A stretch of 64,000 bases of DNA. Source: Pinibacter soli (lineage in GTDB: Bacteria; Bacteroidota; Bacteroidia; Chitinophagales; Chitinophagaceae). Of the stretch, positions 16,618 through 26,461 are shown piece by piece; the first letter of the stretch is position 1; each line of letters opens with the position of its first letter. Where the stretch lies: contig NZ_JASBRG010000007.1 of NCBI RefSeq assembly GCF_029961145.1, forward strand, positions 2,584,189-2,648,188. Reading direction: 5' to 3'. Below the pieces are notes generated by a model that saw only the letters and a program-made list of their open reading frames with translations, made no database searches and had not been told where the DNA came from. Position numbers and translations under genes: made by a program.

Positions 16618-18033
16618 TTAAAAAATCTTTCCGGCGTTCAATATATTGTTCGGATCAAACACCTTCTTAATGTCCCTCATTATTTGAAGCTGTGTGTTAT
16701 TGAATACAATATCCATGTATCCCTTTTGCACCAGCCCAATTCCATGTTCGCCACTGATCGTTCCACCAAGGCTTTTAACCAATTCAAATAAAGCTCTGAG
16801 ACATTCAACCATTTGAGGATCATCCTGGCTATTTTGAAGCCCCTCTTTTTTAATACGGATATGCAAATTACCATCGCCGGCGTGACCATAGCACACTGCA
16901 TGAAAATCATACTTGCGGCCAAGTTCTTTTACTCCTCTGATCAATTTCGGCAATTCCGCTCTTGGTACAACTGTATCTTCTTCAATGGTGTAACCTTGCA
17001 ATTTCACTGCTTCTGCAGCACGTCTGCGAAGCTTCCACAATTCTGCTTTCTGCTGTGCGTCATCTGCAAAGTACACTTCTCCGCAATCAAACTGTGTTAA
17101 TAACTCACTAATTGATTCCATCTCACTCATCAGTGCGTCCATGTGATTGCCGTCTACTTCAATGATGAGGTGTGCGGCCGTATCGTCAGTAACCTGAACC
17201 GCAGTACTGTCAACCATTGCCGCAGTAATTTTCAACGCATCATATTCTACCAGTTCCAAAGCACTTGGCGTAAATCCTGCGCGGAAAATAGCACTTACAG
17301 CCTCGCCAGCTTTTTCCAATGATGTAAATGGCACCAACATCAGCAAGTCATATTTCGGAAGCGGAATCAGCTTCAATACTATCTTAGTGACAATTCCGAG
17401 CGTTCCTTCGCTGCCTACAACCAGCTGCGTAAGGTTATATCCTGTAGAATTTTTTAAAACGTTCGCTCCGGTCCAAATCACCTCGCCGGTTGGCAACACA
17501 ACTTCCAGGTTCAACACGTAATCTTTTACTACACCATATTTGACAGCTTTAGGACCTCCACTGTTTTCAGCAATGTTTCCGCCTATAAAACAGGAACCTT
17601 TGCTGCTTGGGTCCGGAGGGTAAAAAAGACCTTTCTCCTTCACTGTTTCTTGTAAAACCTCTGTGATTACACCTGGTTCAGTTGTAACCTGGAGATTTTT
17701 TTCGTCTATACTCAAAATGCTATTGAGACGCTCTGTTGACAAAACTACACCACCTAAATGAGGCAAAGCGCCGCCGCTAAGGCCGGTACCTCCGCCGCGT
17801 GGCGTTACAGGAATGCCGCTAGCATTACAAATCTTCATTATTTCGCTGATTTCCTCTGTTGTGCGAGGTTTTAATACAACGTCGGGTAAAAACAAAAGGT
17901 GCTCGGTTTGATCGTGACCGTAATCATGGAGTGATTCCTGGTCATAAAGCACATAATTTTCTCCTAACAGATTGGTAAACAATTTGATGTGATCAGCAGT
18001 TATAGCAGATTTTCTCGTCAAAGTCGCTTGCAT
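16618..18033 (-). CDS. FAD-binding oxidase, GlcD/D-lactate dehydrogenase type
   Basis: A 471-residue flavoprotein of the GlcD/Dld2 family, oxidising a 2-hydroxy acid such as glycolate or D-lactate. The FAD-binding PCMH domain contains VTPRGGGTGLSGGALPH (about residues 76-92), a DPSSKGSCFIGGNIAENSGG loop and NLTQLVVGSEGTLGIVTKI. The C-terminal FAD-linked oxidase domain has CYGHAGDGNLHIRI and SGEHGIGLVQKGYM, whose histidines form the metal and substrate site. The start at ATG 18033 is the family start. No iron-sulfur partner subunit is adjacent, so the exact substrate is open. Confidence 0.9.
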   Translation of the reverse strand: MQATLTRKSAITADHIKLFTNLLGENYVLYDQESLHDYGHDQTEHLLFLPDVVLKPRTTEEISEIMKICNASGIPVTPRGGGTGLSGGALPHLGGVVLSTERLNSILSIDEKNLQVTTEPGVITEVLQETVKEKGLFYPPDPSSKGSCFIGGNIAENSGGPKAVKYGVVKDYVLNLEVVLPTGEVIWTGANVLKNSTGYNLTQLVVGSEGTLGIVTKIVLKLIPLPKYDLLMLVPFTSLEKAGEAVSAIFRAGFTPSALELVEYDALKITAAMVDSTAVQVTDDTAAHLIIEVDGNHMDALMSEMESISELLTQFDCGEVYFADDAQQKAELWKLRRRAAEAVKLQGYTIEEDTVVPRAELPKLIRGVKELGRKYDFHAVCYGHAGDGNLHIRIKKEGLQNSQDDPQMVECLRALFELVKSLGGTISGEHGIGLVQKGYMDIVFNNTQLQIMRDIKKVFDPNNILNAGKIF

Positions 18034-18253
18034 CGAAAATAGAATTTTTGTGGCGCAAATATAAGAAACCGTGGGCAGAGGAAGCTCACGGTCTGCCGGA
18101 TAAATATAATTTTAGAATATATACTTTGAATGTCAAAACTATACGCAACGATTTAAGAATAAATTAGGTCAAGATAAGTGTTATGACAAAAAGCTTTCTG
18201 ATTTTTGCAGTAAGTTAATATTAGTAGTACCATTTAAAAAACAAGTGACCGAG

Positions 18254-18727
18254 ATGAAAAAGTCTTTTTTGCTGATGCTTGCCGCACCCGTTTTGTTTTT
18301 AGGATGTTCCAAGAAATCAGATACGTGTTCAGATCAGGACAAGTCTGTTGAGGCCCCTGCAATGCAAGCGTTTTGTGTGAGTCAGGGATTGGATTACCAG
18401 GTTGACAATGCAGGTAACTATTACCAGATAGATTCAGTAGGTACGGGACCTGCCGTATTAAGTGCGTCAGACACTGTGGTTATTAGTTATGTAGGAAAAA
18501 CCTTAGACAATAAGGTTTTTGACCATGCCGATTCTGTAATGGCGTATGCAGGCACTTTTATTCCGGGCTTCCAATACGCATTGTTGAAAGTGAAAAAAGG
18601 TGGCGGATTACAAATTGTGATGCCTTCTTACCTTGCTTATGGCTGTACCGGCAACGCCGCCATTCCACCAAATAGCCCATTGTACTTTCAAGTTAAATTG
18701 CTGGATGTTAGAAATTACAAGCAATAG
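18254..18727 (+). CDS. FKBP-type peptidyl-prolyl isomerase lipoprotein
   Basis: A 157-residue lipoprotein isomerase acting on exported proteins. The signal peptide ends LAAPVLFLGC with the lipidated Cys at residue 18, followed by SKKSD. The FKBP fold occupies about residues 70-157, with VVISYVGKTLDNKVFDHA, FIPGFQYALLKVKKGG and YLAYGCTGNAAIPPNSPLYF; the last corresponds to the active-site IPPN loop. An in-frame GTG at 18245 is an alternative start. A strong terminator follows, so it is probably monocistronic. Confidence 0.88.
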   Translation: MKKSFLLMLAAPVLFLGCSKKSDTCSDQDKSVEAPAMQAFCVSQGLDYQVDNAGNYYQIDSVGTGPAVLSASDTVVISYVGKTLDNKVFDHADSVMAYAGTFIPGFQYALLKVKKGGGLQIVMPSYLAYGCTGNAAIPPNSPLYFQVKLLDVRNYKQ

Positions 18728-18762
18728 TTGATTAACCTTTTTAGTGGACGGTTTCTATATTG

Positions 18763-18788
18763 AGCCCAACTTTCGTTGGGCTTTTTTG
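18763..18788 (+). terminator. Intrinsic terminator after the FKBP gene
   Basis: AGCCCAAC-tttc-GTTGGGCT followed by TTTTTTG forms a perfect 8-bp stem with a T-run, 35 bases after the stop. Confidence 0.85.
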
Positions 18789-19127
18789 TTTGCTGGACGT
18801 GTCGCTCTACTATTATAATAATAGCATGTTCAAAAATAAAACGCAGGCCTGTCCCGTCATTGCGAGGCCAGCGGAGAATGAATATCCGAACGAAGAACGA
18901 AACTCAAGCAATCAACAAGTGGCCGAAGCAATCTCCGCAGCGAGCTGCAATCTTTTCGAATCATGATCTGATAATTTGATGTTCAAAATGTTGGCGCTAC
19001 TTGCTGATGAGATTGCTTCGGCCGGATGCTTTATTGATTACTTCTCTTCAGTTTACGCTTGCTTGTTGTTATGCAGGGGCCTCGCAATGACGTGCAGAGT
19101 CTCTATGTTTTGTCAGACAACCTGTTG
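18789..19127. repeat. Gene-free gap with nested inverted repeat, GTCATTGCGAGG class
   Basis: The outer arms CGTCATTGCGAGGCC (18855-18869) and GGCCTCGCAATGACG (19078-19092) are exact complements. The inner arms GGCCGAAGCAATCTCC (18921-18936) and GAGATTGCTTCGGCC (about 19009-19023) are complementary too. This word set is a recurrent intergenic repeat in several bacterial phyla. Open frames here are products of the repeat and not credible genes. Confidence 0.7.
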
Positions 19128-21371
19128 TTACTTCACTAGGATCACCGTCCCTTTTAAAGATTGGGGTTTTCCTTGCTTGTCAACAACCTCAGCGAGGTAG
19201 ACGAAAGTCTCGGCTTGAGTAATATGAACGCCATTTACTTTACCATCCCATCCAAAATGTTTGTCATTCGGTAGAAAGTTTTCTCTCATAAAAACACGTC
19301 TTCCCAACCTATCGTAGATGCTAAACTTTTTTACGAAGACTATCGAGCATCCTTTGACATAAAACACTTCGTTCTGACCGTCGCCATTTGGCGTAAATGC
19401 GTTTGGCATTGCTATACCGGTGCAGGGGCTATTAACCGGCACATCAATATTTTTGATAACAGTAATTACGATATCCTTTTCTACAGCACAACCTTCAGGT
19501 GTTGATGCAGTGAGACGATATTGCGTGCTTGCAGTTGAATTGAAAACAGGGTTTGCACAATCATAACATGAGAGGCCCGTTTGCGGATACCAATTGAATT
19601 GTAAATTATCCCCAGTTGCACCAGCGTGAAGAATAATATTTTCGCCAGTCTTAACAGAATAGACACTTGCTGCGGCCATGAATGAAGGCGCTATTGAATC
19701 GATCTTTATATTCTTTTCTGCGGTACCGGAACAATAGTCTGCAGCGTCAACAGTCAGTTTCAAATTATGAGCGCCGGGCAATCGGTAATCATTCGTGAAA
19801 TTTGCTTCGTTGCCCAAAGTCACACCATCTATTTCCCAGTTAAATGAAATCGGCGAATCGCTTCCGTTTATTGCTGACTTATAGTCCAGTGCAGTCACAT
19901 TTTTTTCGAGACAAATCACCTCTTCACCTTCAATCGAAACATCCGGCTTTTGATATATATGCAGCGGCATTGTTGCAGAAGATGAGCATTCATTTTGAGG
20001 GCTTTTTACAGTAAGTGTTATTGGGTGGTCACCTGCTTCAAACGAGTGAACAGGCTGGCTCTCCGCTGATATTGGGCCATCACCGAAATCCCAATTGTAG
20101 GATGCTGCGCCGATAGAATGATCAATAAAACTTACCGGAACCGGCCCGCATTGCTTGCTGTCGATCATTTCAAACGCAGCTTTTACATTTACTATCTTGA
20201 TGTAATTGTCTTTTACAACTTCATCTTTACAGGTATTCATTTGTTTTTCGGCAACTGCTAGTTTTACGCTATACAGGCCGGTATTTAAATATGTGTGCGA
20301 ATGAGAGACACTTGTTGAACCGGTTTCTCCGTCTCCATAAACCCATGTATAATTAAGTTTGTTTCCTGTTGACGCATCTTTTAGCTTCACGTCGTTTTCG
20401 TTGCAGAGCAAGGTTTTCTCAGCTTCAAAGGATGCTTTTGGCCAATAACTTTTAATGTATGAGGAAGATGTTTTTGCTGCAGAAATACAACCCTCATTAT
20501 CTGTCACAATCAGCTTTATGGAATATCCTTTGTACGCATGATTCGTATTTGAAAAAGGAAATACAACCCCGTCGGCATTCATCGGATGGGTACCGTCAAA
20601 TATCGCTGTAGGATCAGCAGGGCCCGAGGTTCCCGTTTCCCAAACGTACCATTCCCATTTATTAATCGCGGCTGTCTTATCTGGCACTGACGCATCCTTG
20701 ATCGTTCTTGTAAAATTTTCTTCTTTGCAACTCGTGACGCTGGTGGCTTTAAATTTCGCGACCGGCCCCCTAATATGGATCACATTAGGATACTCAAATG
20801 TCCGCGAGCAGCTGTTTGTATCAACGATGGCAAGCTGTACGTTGTATATGCCGGGATCATCGAATGCGTAGGAAACGCTGGCGTCAAATTTGGGCGAAAG
20901 TTTCGTGTTTGTTTTAACAGTTAATTTCCCGTCTCCAAAGTCCCATTGGTATTTGTTGATGTATTGCGATTTGATGCCAAGGGGAACAAAGGTTACTTTG
21001 TTTTGAAGGCAGGTTTCCAATACGTCGACAGTAAATGAAGGCTGTTCATTAACCACAAAAACGGTTCTGCTGGCAATGGAGAACTGCTGAGTGATGACAT
21101 TTTTCTTTTTTAAAGAAACAACATATGTCGCTGAGTTGGAAACGCCATACTTATGGGCAATAGAAGCAGGAACCGGCATTTCATTTACCATAGTACCGTC
21201 TCCAAAGCTCCATTCTACTACCTGCCATTCATCTTGGGGATCGGTATCTGAAAAAACAAATGCTGTTCTGTCTCCACAGTCAACAACAGCCGAAATATTG
21301 TTTTCGATCGTTTGCTGCGCTTGTAACTGCAATGAAAAAACTGTGGCCAGTAAGAAAATCAGATAACGCAT
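19128..21371 (-). CDS. Secreted multi-PKD protein with T9SS type B sorting domain
   Basis: A 747-residue exported protein with signal peptide MRYLIFLLATVFSLQLQAQ. It contains about five to seven Ig-like PKD domains, recognised by motifs such as WSFGDGTMV, YQWDFGDGKL, WVYGDGETGS and YNWDFGDGPIS, each followed by an H.Y...G.Y.V.L strand pattern. The C-terminal ~95 residues are a gliding-motility/CHU_C type B sorting domain: IAMPNAFTPNGDGQNEVFYV then FSIYDRLGRRVFM and GWDGKVNG. Type B proteins are exported by T9SS and often depend on SprF-like proteins; one is encoded directly upstream. The passenger is probably adhesive. Confidence 0.9.
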   Translation of the reverse strand: MRYLIFLLATVFSLQLQAQQTIENNISAVVDCGDRTAFVFSDTDPQDEWQVVEWSFGDGTMVNEMPVPASIAHKYGVSNSATYVVSLKKKNVITQQFSIASRTVFVVNEQPSFTVDVLETCLQNKVTFVPLGIKSQYINKYQWDFGDGKLTVKTNTKLSPKFDASVSYAFDDPGIYNVQLAIVDTNSCSRTFEYPNVIHIRGPVAKFKATSVTSCKEENFTRTIKDASVPDKTAAINKWEWYVWETGTSGPADPTAIFDGTHPMNADGVVFPFSNTNHAYKGYSIKLIVTDNEGCISAAKTSSSYIKSYWPKASFEAEKTLLCNENDVKLKDASTGNKLNYTWVYGDGETGSTSVSHSHTYLNTGLYSVKLAVAEKQMNTCKDEVVKDNYIKIVNVKAAFEMIDSKQCGPVPVSFIDHSIGAASYNWDFGDGPISAESQPVHSFEAGDHPITLTVKSPQNECSSSATMPLHIYQKPDVSIEGEEVICLEKNVTALDYKSAINGSDSPISFNWEIDGVTLGNEANFTNDYRLPGAHNLKLTVDAADYCSGTAEKNIKIDSIAPSFMAAASVYSVKTGENIILHAGATGDNLQFNWYPQTGLSCYDCANPVFNSTASTQYRLTASTPEGCAVEKDIVITVIKNIDVPVNSPCTGIAMPNAFTPNGDGQNEVFYVKGCSIVFVKKFSIYDRLGRRVFMRENFLPNDKHFGWDGKVNGVHITQAETFVYLAEVVDKQGKPQSLKGTVILVK

Positions 21372-21477
21372 ACTTGCTTCGTTTGAATAATGAAAACAAG
21401 TATCTGGCAGGCATAATGAGGAATACCGATCTAACGGTGAGCAATAATAGTAATTTTCTTAAAAATGGGTACAAACA

Positions 21478-21506
21478 AAAAAGCGCTTCTCCAGGAAGCG
21501 CTTTTT
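21478..21506 (-). terminator. Perfect hairpin between porP/sprF-like gene and the downstream PKD gene
   Basis: AAAAAGCGCTTC-tccag-GAAGCGCTTTTT is a perfect 12-bp stem ending in T-runs on both strands. It lies 17 bases after the PorP/SprF-like stop, so it can terminate that transcript and partly uncouple the following gene. Confidence 0.8.
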
Positions 21507-21522
21507 ATACAGAATATATCTA

Positions 21523-22554
21523 TTACATTTTGAAACTTGGGCACCACGACTGTCTCGATTCCTTGTCAGGATATAATCCTTTCTTTATAAGCGAAAATTC
21601 TACAGCACCCCGGCCACCGTTATAGGCTTTTAAACCTGAGGTAGTGGCATCATATGTAAAGTTGAGACGAAAATCATTGATCTCAAAACCAAGTTGCGGT
21701 ATGAATGCATCGCCGGGACGATAGAATATGCCGCCGCTTACAATGGTATTGCCGTCGCCGGACAAGTTATAATCCATACTTAAACCTCCGGTAAACTCTG
21801 ATGCGCTTGCCTGGTTGGTATAATAGGCCATCGGATTAATAATTACCTGATTGCTCAATTTTAGGCTGGCGTTTACGAATCCAATATATCGTGCAGACAA
21901 CCTGTTGTCATATACTGAGCTCTCTACAAAAAATCCTTCTTTTGGTCTGTTAATGTGCTGAACAGAAAAGCCTCCGTTTAAGTAAATATTCTGCGTTGGA
22001 AAATAAGCATAGTTGACACCCACCTGAACATCCATGTAATTAATCGACGTTGTATTAAACACTACGCTTGTCGGCATTCCTGATTCAAAAAAGCCGGTAG
22101 CATCATTAAACTGATCGGGGAACGTAAGCTTCGTAGGATCTATTCTTTTCTGTGCCCAACCAAGGTTGAATCCTGCTGTCAGCAAACTTGATAACCCCAG
22201 CATTTGATGATAGGCCAGCGATCCGTACACTTTTGTAGAAGTAAGATTTCCACTACCCGCCTGATCGCGAAGGATCACACCACCTACGCCCAGCCAGGCG
22301 TTGTCAAATCTGTCGCGCATTATCTGCGCATCTCCCCAAATACTCATTGTTTTATATGGAGACGATAGAACGTTCATATATTGACTGCGGTAATTGGCAC
22401 CCAGGCGATAGTCTGCATCTGGAATAAATCCTGTGTTCGCAGGATTTACCAATAAAGGCGAAGCGTACCATTGAGAATAATGAAGGTCCTGTGCCTGAAT
22501 ATTTTTTGTAGCAAAAAACACTACAGGGCATAGAAGCAACAATATCTTCACCAT
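21523..22554 (-). CDS. PorP/SprF family type IX secretion outer membrane protein
   Basis: A member of the PorP/SprF family (about 343 residues from the ATG at 22554). After the signal peptide MVKILLLLCPVVFFATKNIQAQ the family hallmark DLHYSQWYASPLLVNPANTG follows, then repeated amphipathic strands of an outer membrane barrel (YRLGANYRSQYM, LLTAGFNLGWAQKRI, QLGFEINDFRLNFTYD). SprF-like proteins attach or export type B sorting-domain proteins; both flanking genes encode such proteins. Earlier in-frame starts (22626, 22602) would place charged residues before the signal peptide and are less likely. Confidence 0.93.
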   Translation of the reverse strand: MVKILLLLCPVVFFATKNIQAQDLHYSQWYASPLLVNPANTGFIPDADYRLGANYRSQYMNVLSSPYKTMSIWGDAQIMRDRFDNAWLGVGGVILRDQAGSGNLTSTKVYGSLAYHQMLGLSSLLTAGFNLGWAQKRIDPTKLTFPDQFNDATGFFESGMPTSVVFNTTSINYMDVQVGVNYAYFPTQNIYLNGGFSVQHINRPKEGFFVESSVYDNRLSARYIGFVNASLKLSNQVIINPMAYYTNQASASEFTGGLSMDYNLSGDGNTIVSGGIFYRPGDAFIPQLGFEINDFRLNFTYDATTSGLKAYNGGRGAVEFSLIKKGLYPDKESRQSWCPSFKM

Positions 22555-22656
22555 TATCTGTTTCCCTCTAATGCGTGAATTGTTTAGTGCGTCTATTTTC
22601 ATGGGTCTTTTTTTTTGATCAATCATTCTTCAAATCTTTTCGACATTTATGATTGT

Positions 22657-22782
22657 CGAATTAATAATTAATAATTAACAATTAATAGGAACGTCTCTAA
22701 GTATTTCATCTCTCCGCAGTTTTGACGATGCATTTCGTCAGCGATTTACACTATTAATTTTTAATTATTAATTATTAATTCG
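22657..22782. repeat. Spaced inverted repeat, TTAATAATTAA class
   Basis: The left arm (22657-22689) has CGAATTAATAATTAATAATT words and ends TTAATAGG; the right arm (22751-22782) begins CTATTAATTTTTAATTATT and ends ATTAATTCG. They are separated by 61 bases. The same arms flank a different spacer at 35484-35612. This copy lies between the giant PKD gene and the PorP/SprF-like gene. Confidence 0.65.
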
Positions 22783-22785
22783 ATT

Positions 22786-25700
22786 TTATCTTATCAACGT
22801 AATATCTCCCTTCCTGCTTAGCTTTTCCCCGTCTACAAATTCAACTTCCAGTGTATAGCCGTACACATCCATCGGTTGTACTACACCGTTAAACCTGCCG
22901 TCCCAGCCTCTTCTCCTGTCATTGGTTTCAAAAACTTTTTGTCCCCAACGGTTATAAATTACCCATTTCATGGTATTGATGCCAAATCCATGAACATATA
23001 TTGTGCTGGCAGAAGTTGGCCCTAGTGGTGTGAATGCATTCGGCACATCCAGCTTAGGAACAACTATCGCCTTGATAAAGTTGCAAGCTGTGTCATGGCA
23101 ACCAAAAGCATTTACTGCATCCAGACATGCTTCAAAAGTGCCTGAAATATTATACTGGTGATCGATGTCATTGCGGCTGCTTGTTATTAAGGAATCCCCA
23201 TCACCAAATCTCCATGCAAACTGAATGGCATCGGTAGATGAATTGTTGGTGAATGTTGTCGGTCTATTTTCCGCAGGCGTTAAAGGCGCATACGTATATG
23301 CCGCTGTAGGGCTAGTGTGCACGGTTATGGTGAATGTTGTATCGTGTACCTTATTACAAGTATTATCGTCGTATGCCGTCAACTTCACAGTGTACACGTT
23401 TGGTCCCGGCGGATAAGTGTGTGAAGGATTTATATCATGCGAGATAGGCGATCCATCACCAAAATCCCAATCAAATGTATCACCACCCAAAGATGTATTG
23501 TGGAAGACTGCGGTATATGGCGCACAACCTTCTCCCGGTGTTTCAAACTGTGCTTTAACGAGAGGTGATACACGCAAAGACTCTGACAATGAATCCGGCG
23601 AATTACAATATCCCGTATCGGCGAGTATTAGTGTAACCTTATATGTTCCTGGTGCAGCATAAGAGTGCGTTTGAGGAGCCGTGCCACTTGCGATTCTTGT
23701 TCCGTCACCAAAATCCCAAACAAAAGAAGTATTTGTAAACGGCGCACCACTGATTACAGACGAGTTGTTTGTAAATCGATAATCGAGCGCTTCACAAGGT
23801 TGTAATTTTTGAAAATCGAAAGCGAAGTTCACTCTGTCATCTCCCACACGTACAACGGTGTACGCGGTGTCGCGTATGTTACAACTGCTGGAATCTATAC
23901 CGATCAACATGACTTTGTATGTGCCGACATTTGCGTATGTGTGCGTTACATCAAAATTGGTGGTAGCCAATTGCGGACTGCCATCACCAAAATCCCATAT
24001 ATAACTAACGGCATTTAATACGGTGTCTTTAAATTCAAAGTCTGCAGGTGCGCAGCCTTTACTTCTTACTTTACCGGCCACAAATGATTTTACACCGCTA
24101 CCTACACCGGCATAGTTGAAAACAATTTTTACCGCAGCCAAATTACATTCTGCACCGCTTCCTGTTCCATTTGCACCGCTCCATTTATTTGAGCAACAAA
24201 CCGCTCCGGCTGTTATTGGAAACTGCGGTCTCGGTGCTGTTGCAGAAGACAAACAGTTTGCGCACATCGCCTGGTAGATCACACCATTCTGGTCGAAGCG
24301 GCTGGTGCCTCCGTCAACGTGTTCAGGACCGCCACTGTTTTGACCAAAGAATGTTCCGTATAGTTGTGAAGCTGCGTTTCTTTTGATTACAATGAAATAA
24401 AAGTCTGCATTATCAGGGGCATCGCTTTTTATAGCATCAGGCGTTACGCTCATGCCGCGAACGCCTTGCATGTTAAAGCTTCCGTATGCTTTTCCCCAGC
24501 CGGAGATATACATATTTTCGCAACGATCTACCAGGAACGCCACAGGCGACATATTCGGTGCACTTAAAGAAGTTCCGAATTTTGTTCTGAAAACCCAGTC
24601 AGACAAATCTTCTTTTAGTTTACCTACAAACTGACATCCGCTCTGTGACCACGCCGCATTTATCGCCGTCCAGTCACCGGTACTAATTCCCATTACGTAA
24701 GGAAAATTATCGCGGTCAAATTGAATACCGTATACTACATCGGTTTTCGATGTACCGAGGTAGGTCATCATTTTTAAAGTCGCTTCATCATTGGAAAATG
24801 CAGCAACAAAGCCATCGCTTTCGCCACCGGCATAAGTGGGTTGTACAACGCCTGCTGTTGTAGGCAGGTTGGTGCTATTCGTACCACCGGCCACATACAC
24901 GTCCTGCGATTTTTGATCGAGGGCCAATACAAAAGCCGCATCGTCACCATTTCCACCGATATATGAGCTGTATAAAAGTTGCGAAAAAGCCGCATCAACT
25001 TTTATGATAACACCATCCTGTTTGCCGCCGGAATTTTTTTGCATCGCGTTAGACGTTGTTGGAAAATCTCCGGACTGAGTACAAGATGCCAGATAAATAT
25101 TTCCGGTTCTGTCAAGGATCACTTCACTACGGGCATCGTCGCCATAAAAGTTAATAAGGCTTTGGTTGCGCGTAATGCTGCTGTGGCTGTCTCCAATGTT
25201 TTGTCCGTCATTTCCGGAACCGCCAATTACCAGTGAACCCAGTAATTGTTTTCCATCGAAACTAATTTTTGTGATCACGATGTCCCAATTATTGGCGCTA
25301 CCATTTACCTGGCGAATAGTGGATGGATAATCTGTGGAAGTGGTTCTTCCCGCAATCACCAAATTACCATTGCCATCGGCAAACATACTGTGCGGTTGTT
25401 CTTTTCCGCTTCCTCCGATGTAAGTACCAAACATACGTTGCGTTCCTGAAGGATTGAACCGCATGATACCCATGTTAAACATTTCCTGTCCTTTTCCTGA
25501 GTAGGTGCTTTGGAAGGCACCGGCTGTGGTAACAAAGCCGTTGGCAAATACGATACCACCTGCATAAAAAGAACCATCGCCTCCGTAAGTTGCCGTATAA
25601 CCCCAGTTGTCTGCGCGACTTCCGGTAAAGCTGGCAAATATCAATGCAGGATCAATGATCAACGTTTCACTGCTCTGAAAGCTTTTCAGCTTGAACGTTA

Positions 25701-26436
25701 CATTGTTGCCATTAATCACATACTTACAATCGATCTTTACTCTTGTACCATTTTGAAACTGGTAGGTGTAAGGAGCCAGTTCTGTTACATCACCTACCGA
25801 TGTTTTAATAACAAGCTCGTTGTTCTTATTGACGCTTAATTTATCCGCTCCGCGAAACTGCATCACAATTTTGGAAGGATCGCCACCCGGGTTTACAATA
25901 AATTCGTATTTCGCCAAACCATCGTTGGTGAAGTAACGTACATCAATATTCGGATAAATATTCTTGTACAGAACGGACTGATAAACTTTACAGCCGCCTG
26001 CCCATTTTGACTTATCATTTCCTATGTAATAGTTGTAGTAGGTGTCCTGTGGTTTTTCACCAACGATCTCTGCATTTTCATTGGCTCCCACAAAATCCAT
26101 GAAATACATGTGAGAGTGCAAGATGTGTTGTGTATTGTCTTCCATTTGAGTGGAACCTGATCCATCTGTGCGAATTGGGCGGGAGTGCAAAGTATCTGCG
26201 GGATTATATCTTACGTGACCAATATTTTCCATGTCCTGTGTATTGCGCTGCAATACGGCGATGCCATTTTTCCGGAGGAAAAAAGCGCCTGAACCAAAAT
26301 CTACCTGAAACTGAACTTGCTTATCCCACTGTCCTTTATTTTCAACAAACTCAAGGCTATTAAAATTACCGCCCGATTGCGCCAATAATTGTAAGCTGCT
26401 TACCAGGAGGCATAATATGATAGTTGTAGTTTTCAT
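22786..26436 (-). CDS. Giant secreted protein: DUF7948, SBBP beta-propeller, PKD domains, T9SS type B sorting domain
   Basis: A 1216-residue exported protein. The signal peptide ends LLAQ. The N-terminal ~230 residues (LEFVENKGQWDKQVQFQ) are a DUF7948-type domain. About 250-740 contains SBBP-type propeller blades such as GGSGKEQPHSMFADGNGNLV and YVAGGTNSTNLPTT. Four PKD domains follow (about 790-1115; motifs YIWDFGDGSPQ, FVWDFGDGTRI, FDWDFGDGSPI, FAWRFGDGDSL). The end is a type B sorting domain (VPNAFTPLGPTSAS, WVIYNRWGQKVFE, GWDGRFNG). The ATG at 26436 is preferred over a TTG one codon upstream. It lies 26 bases after recG on the same strand and precedes its likely SprF-type partner. Confidence 0.9.
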   Translation of the reverse strand: MKTTTIILCLLVSSLQLLAQSGGNFNSLEFVENKGQWDKQVQFQVDFGSGAFFLRKNGIAVLQRNTQDMENIGHVRYNPADTLHSRPIRTDGSGSTQMEDNTQHILHSHMYFMDFVGANENAEIVGEKPQDTYYNYYIGNDKSKWAGGCKVYQSVLYKNIYPNIDVRYFTNDGLAKYEFIVNPGGDPSKIVMQFRGADKLSVNKNNELVIKTSVGDVTELAPYTYQFQNGTRVKIDCKYVINGNNVTFKLKSFQSSETLIIDPALIFASFTGSRADNWGYTATYGGDGSFYAGGIVFANGFVTTAGAFQSTYSGKGQEMFNMGIMRFNPSGTQRMFGTYIGGSGKEQPHSMFADGNGNLVIAGRTTSTDYPSTIRQVNGSANNWDIVITKISFDGKQLLGSLVIGGSGNDGQNIGDSHSSITRNQSLINFYGDDARSEVILDRTGNIYLASCTQSGDFPTTSNAMQKNSGGKQDGVIIKVDAAFSQLLYSSYIGGNGDDAAFVLALDQKSQDVYVAGGTNSTNLPTTAGVVQPTYAGGESDGFVAAFSNDEATLKMMTYLGTSKTDVVYGIQFDRDNFPYVMGISTGDWTAINAAWSQSGCQFVGKLKEDLSDWVFRTKFGTSLSAPNMSPVAFLVDRCENMYISGWGKAYGSFNMQGVRGMSVTPDAIKSDAPDNADFYFIVIKRNAASQLYGTFFGQNSGGPEHVDGGTSRFDQNGVIYQAMCANCLSSATAPRPQFPITAGAVCCSNKWSGANGTGSGAECNLAAVKIVFNYAGVGSGVKSFVAGKVRSKGCAPADFEFKDTVLNAVSYIWDFGDGSPQLATTNFDVTHTYANVGTYKVMLIGIDSSSCNIRDTAYTVVRVGDDRVNFAFDFQKLQPCEALDYRFTNNSSVISGAPFTNTSFVWDFGDGTRIASGTAPQTHSYAAPGTYKVTLILADTGYCNSPDSLSESLRVSPLVKAQFETPGEGCAPYTAVFHNTSLGGDTFDWDFGDGSPISHDINPSHTYPPGPNVYTVKLTAYDDNTCNKVHDTTFTITVHTSPTAAYTYAPLTPAENRPTTFTNNSSTDAIQFAWRFGDGDSLITSSRNDIDHQYNISGTFEACLDAVNAFGCHDTACNFIKAIVVPKLDVPNAFTPLGPTSASTIYVHGFGINTMKWVIYNRWGQKVFETNDRRRGWDGRFNGVVQPMDVYGYTLEVEFVDGEKLSRKGDITLIR

Positions 26437-26461
26437 CAAGTTGTCTAGCTTTATTTCTAAT

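Noticed and set aside
18760-19200. Three overlapping small plus-strand frames after the FKBP gene
   Set aside because: They translate the terminator and the GTCATTGCGAGG inverted repeat and overlap the end of a real gene.
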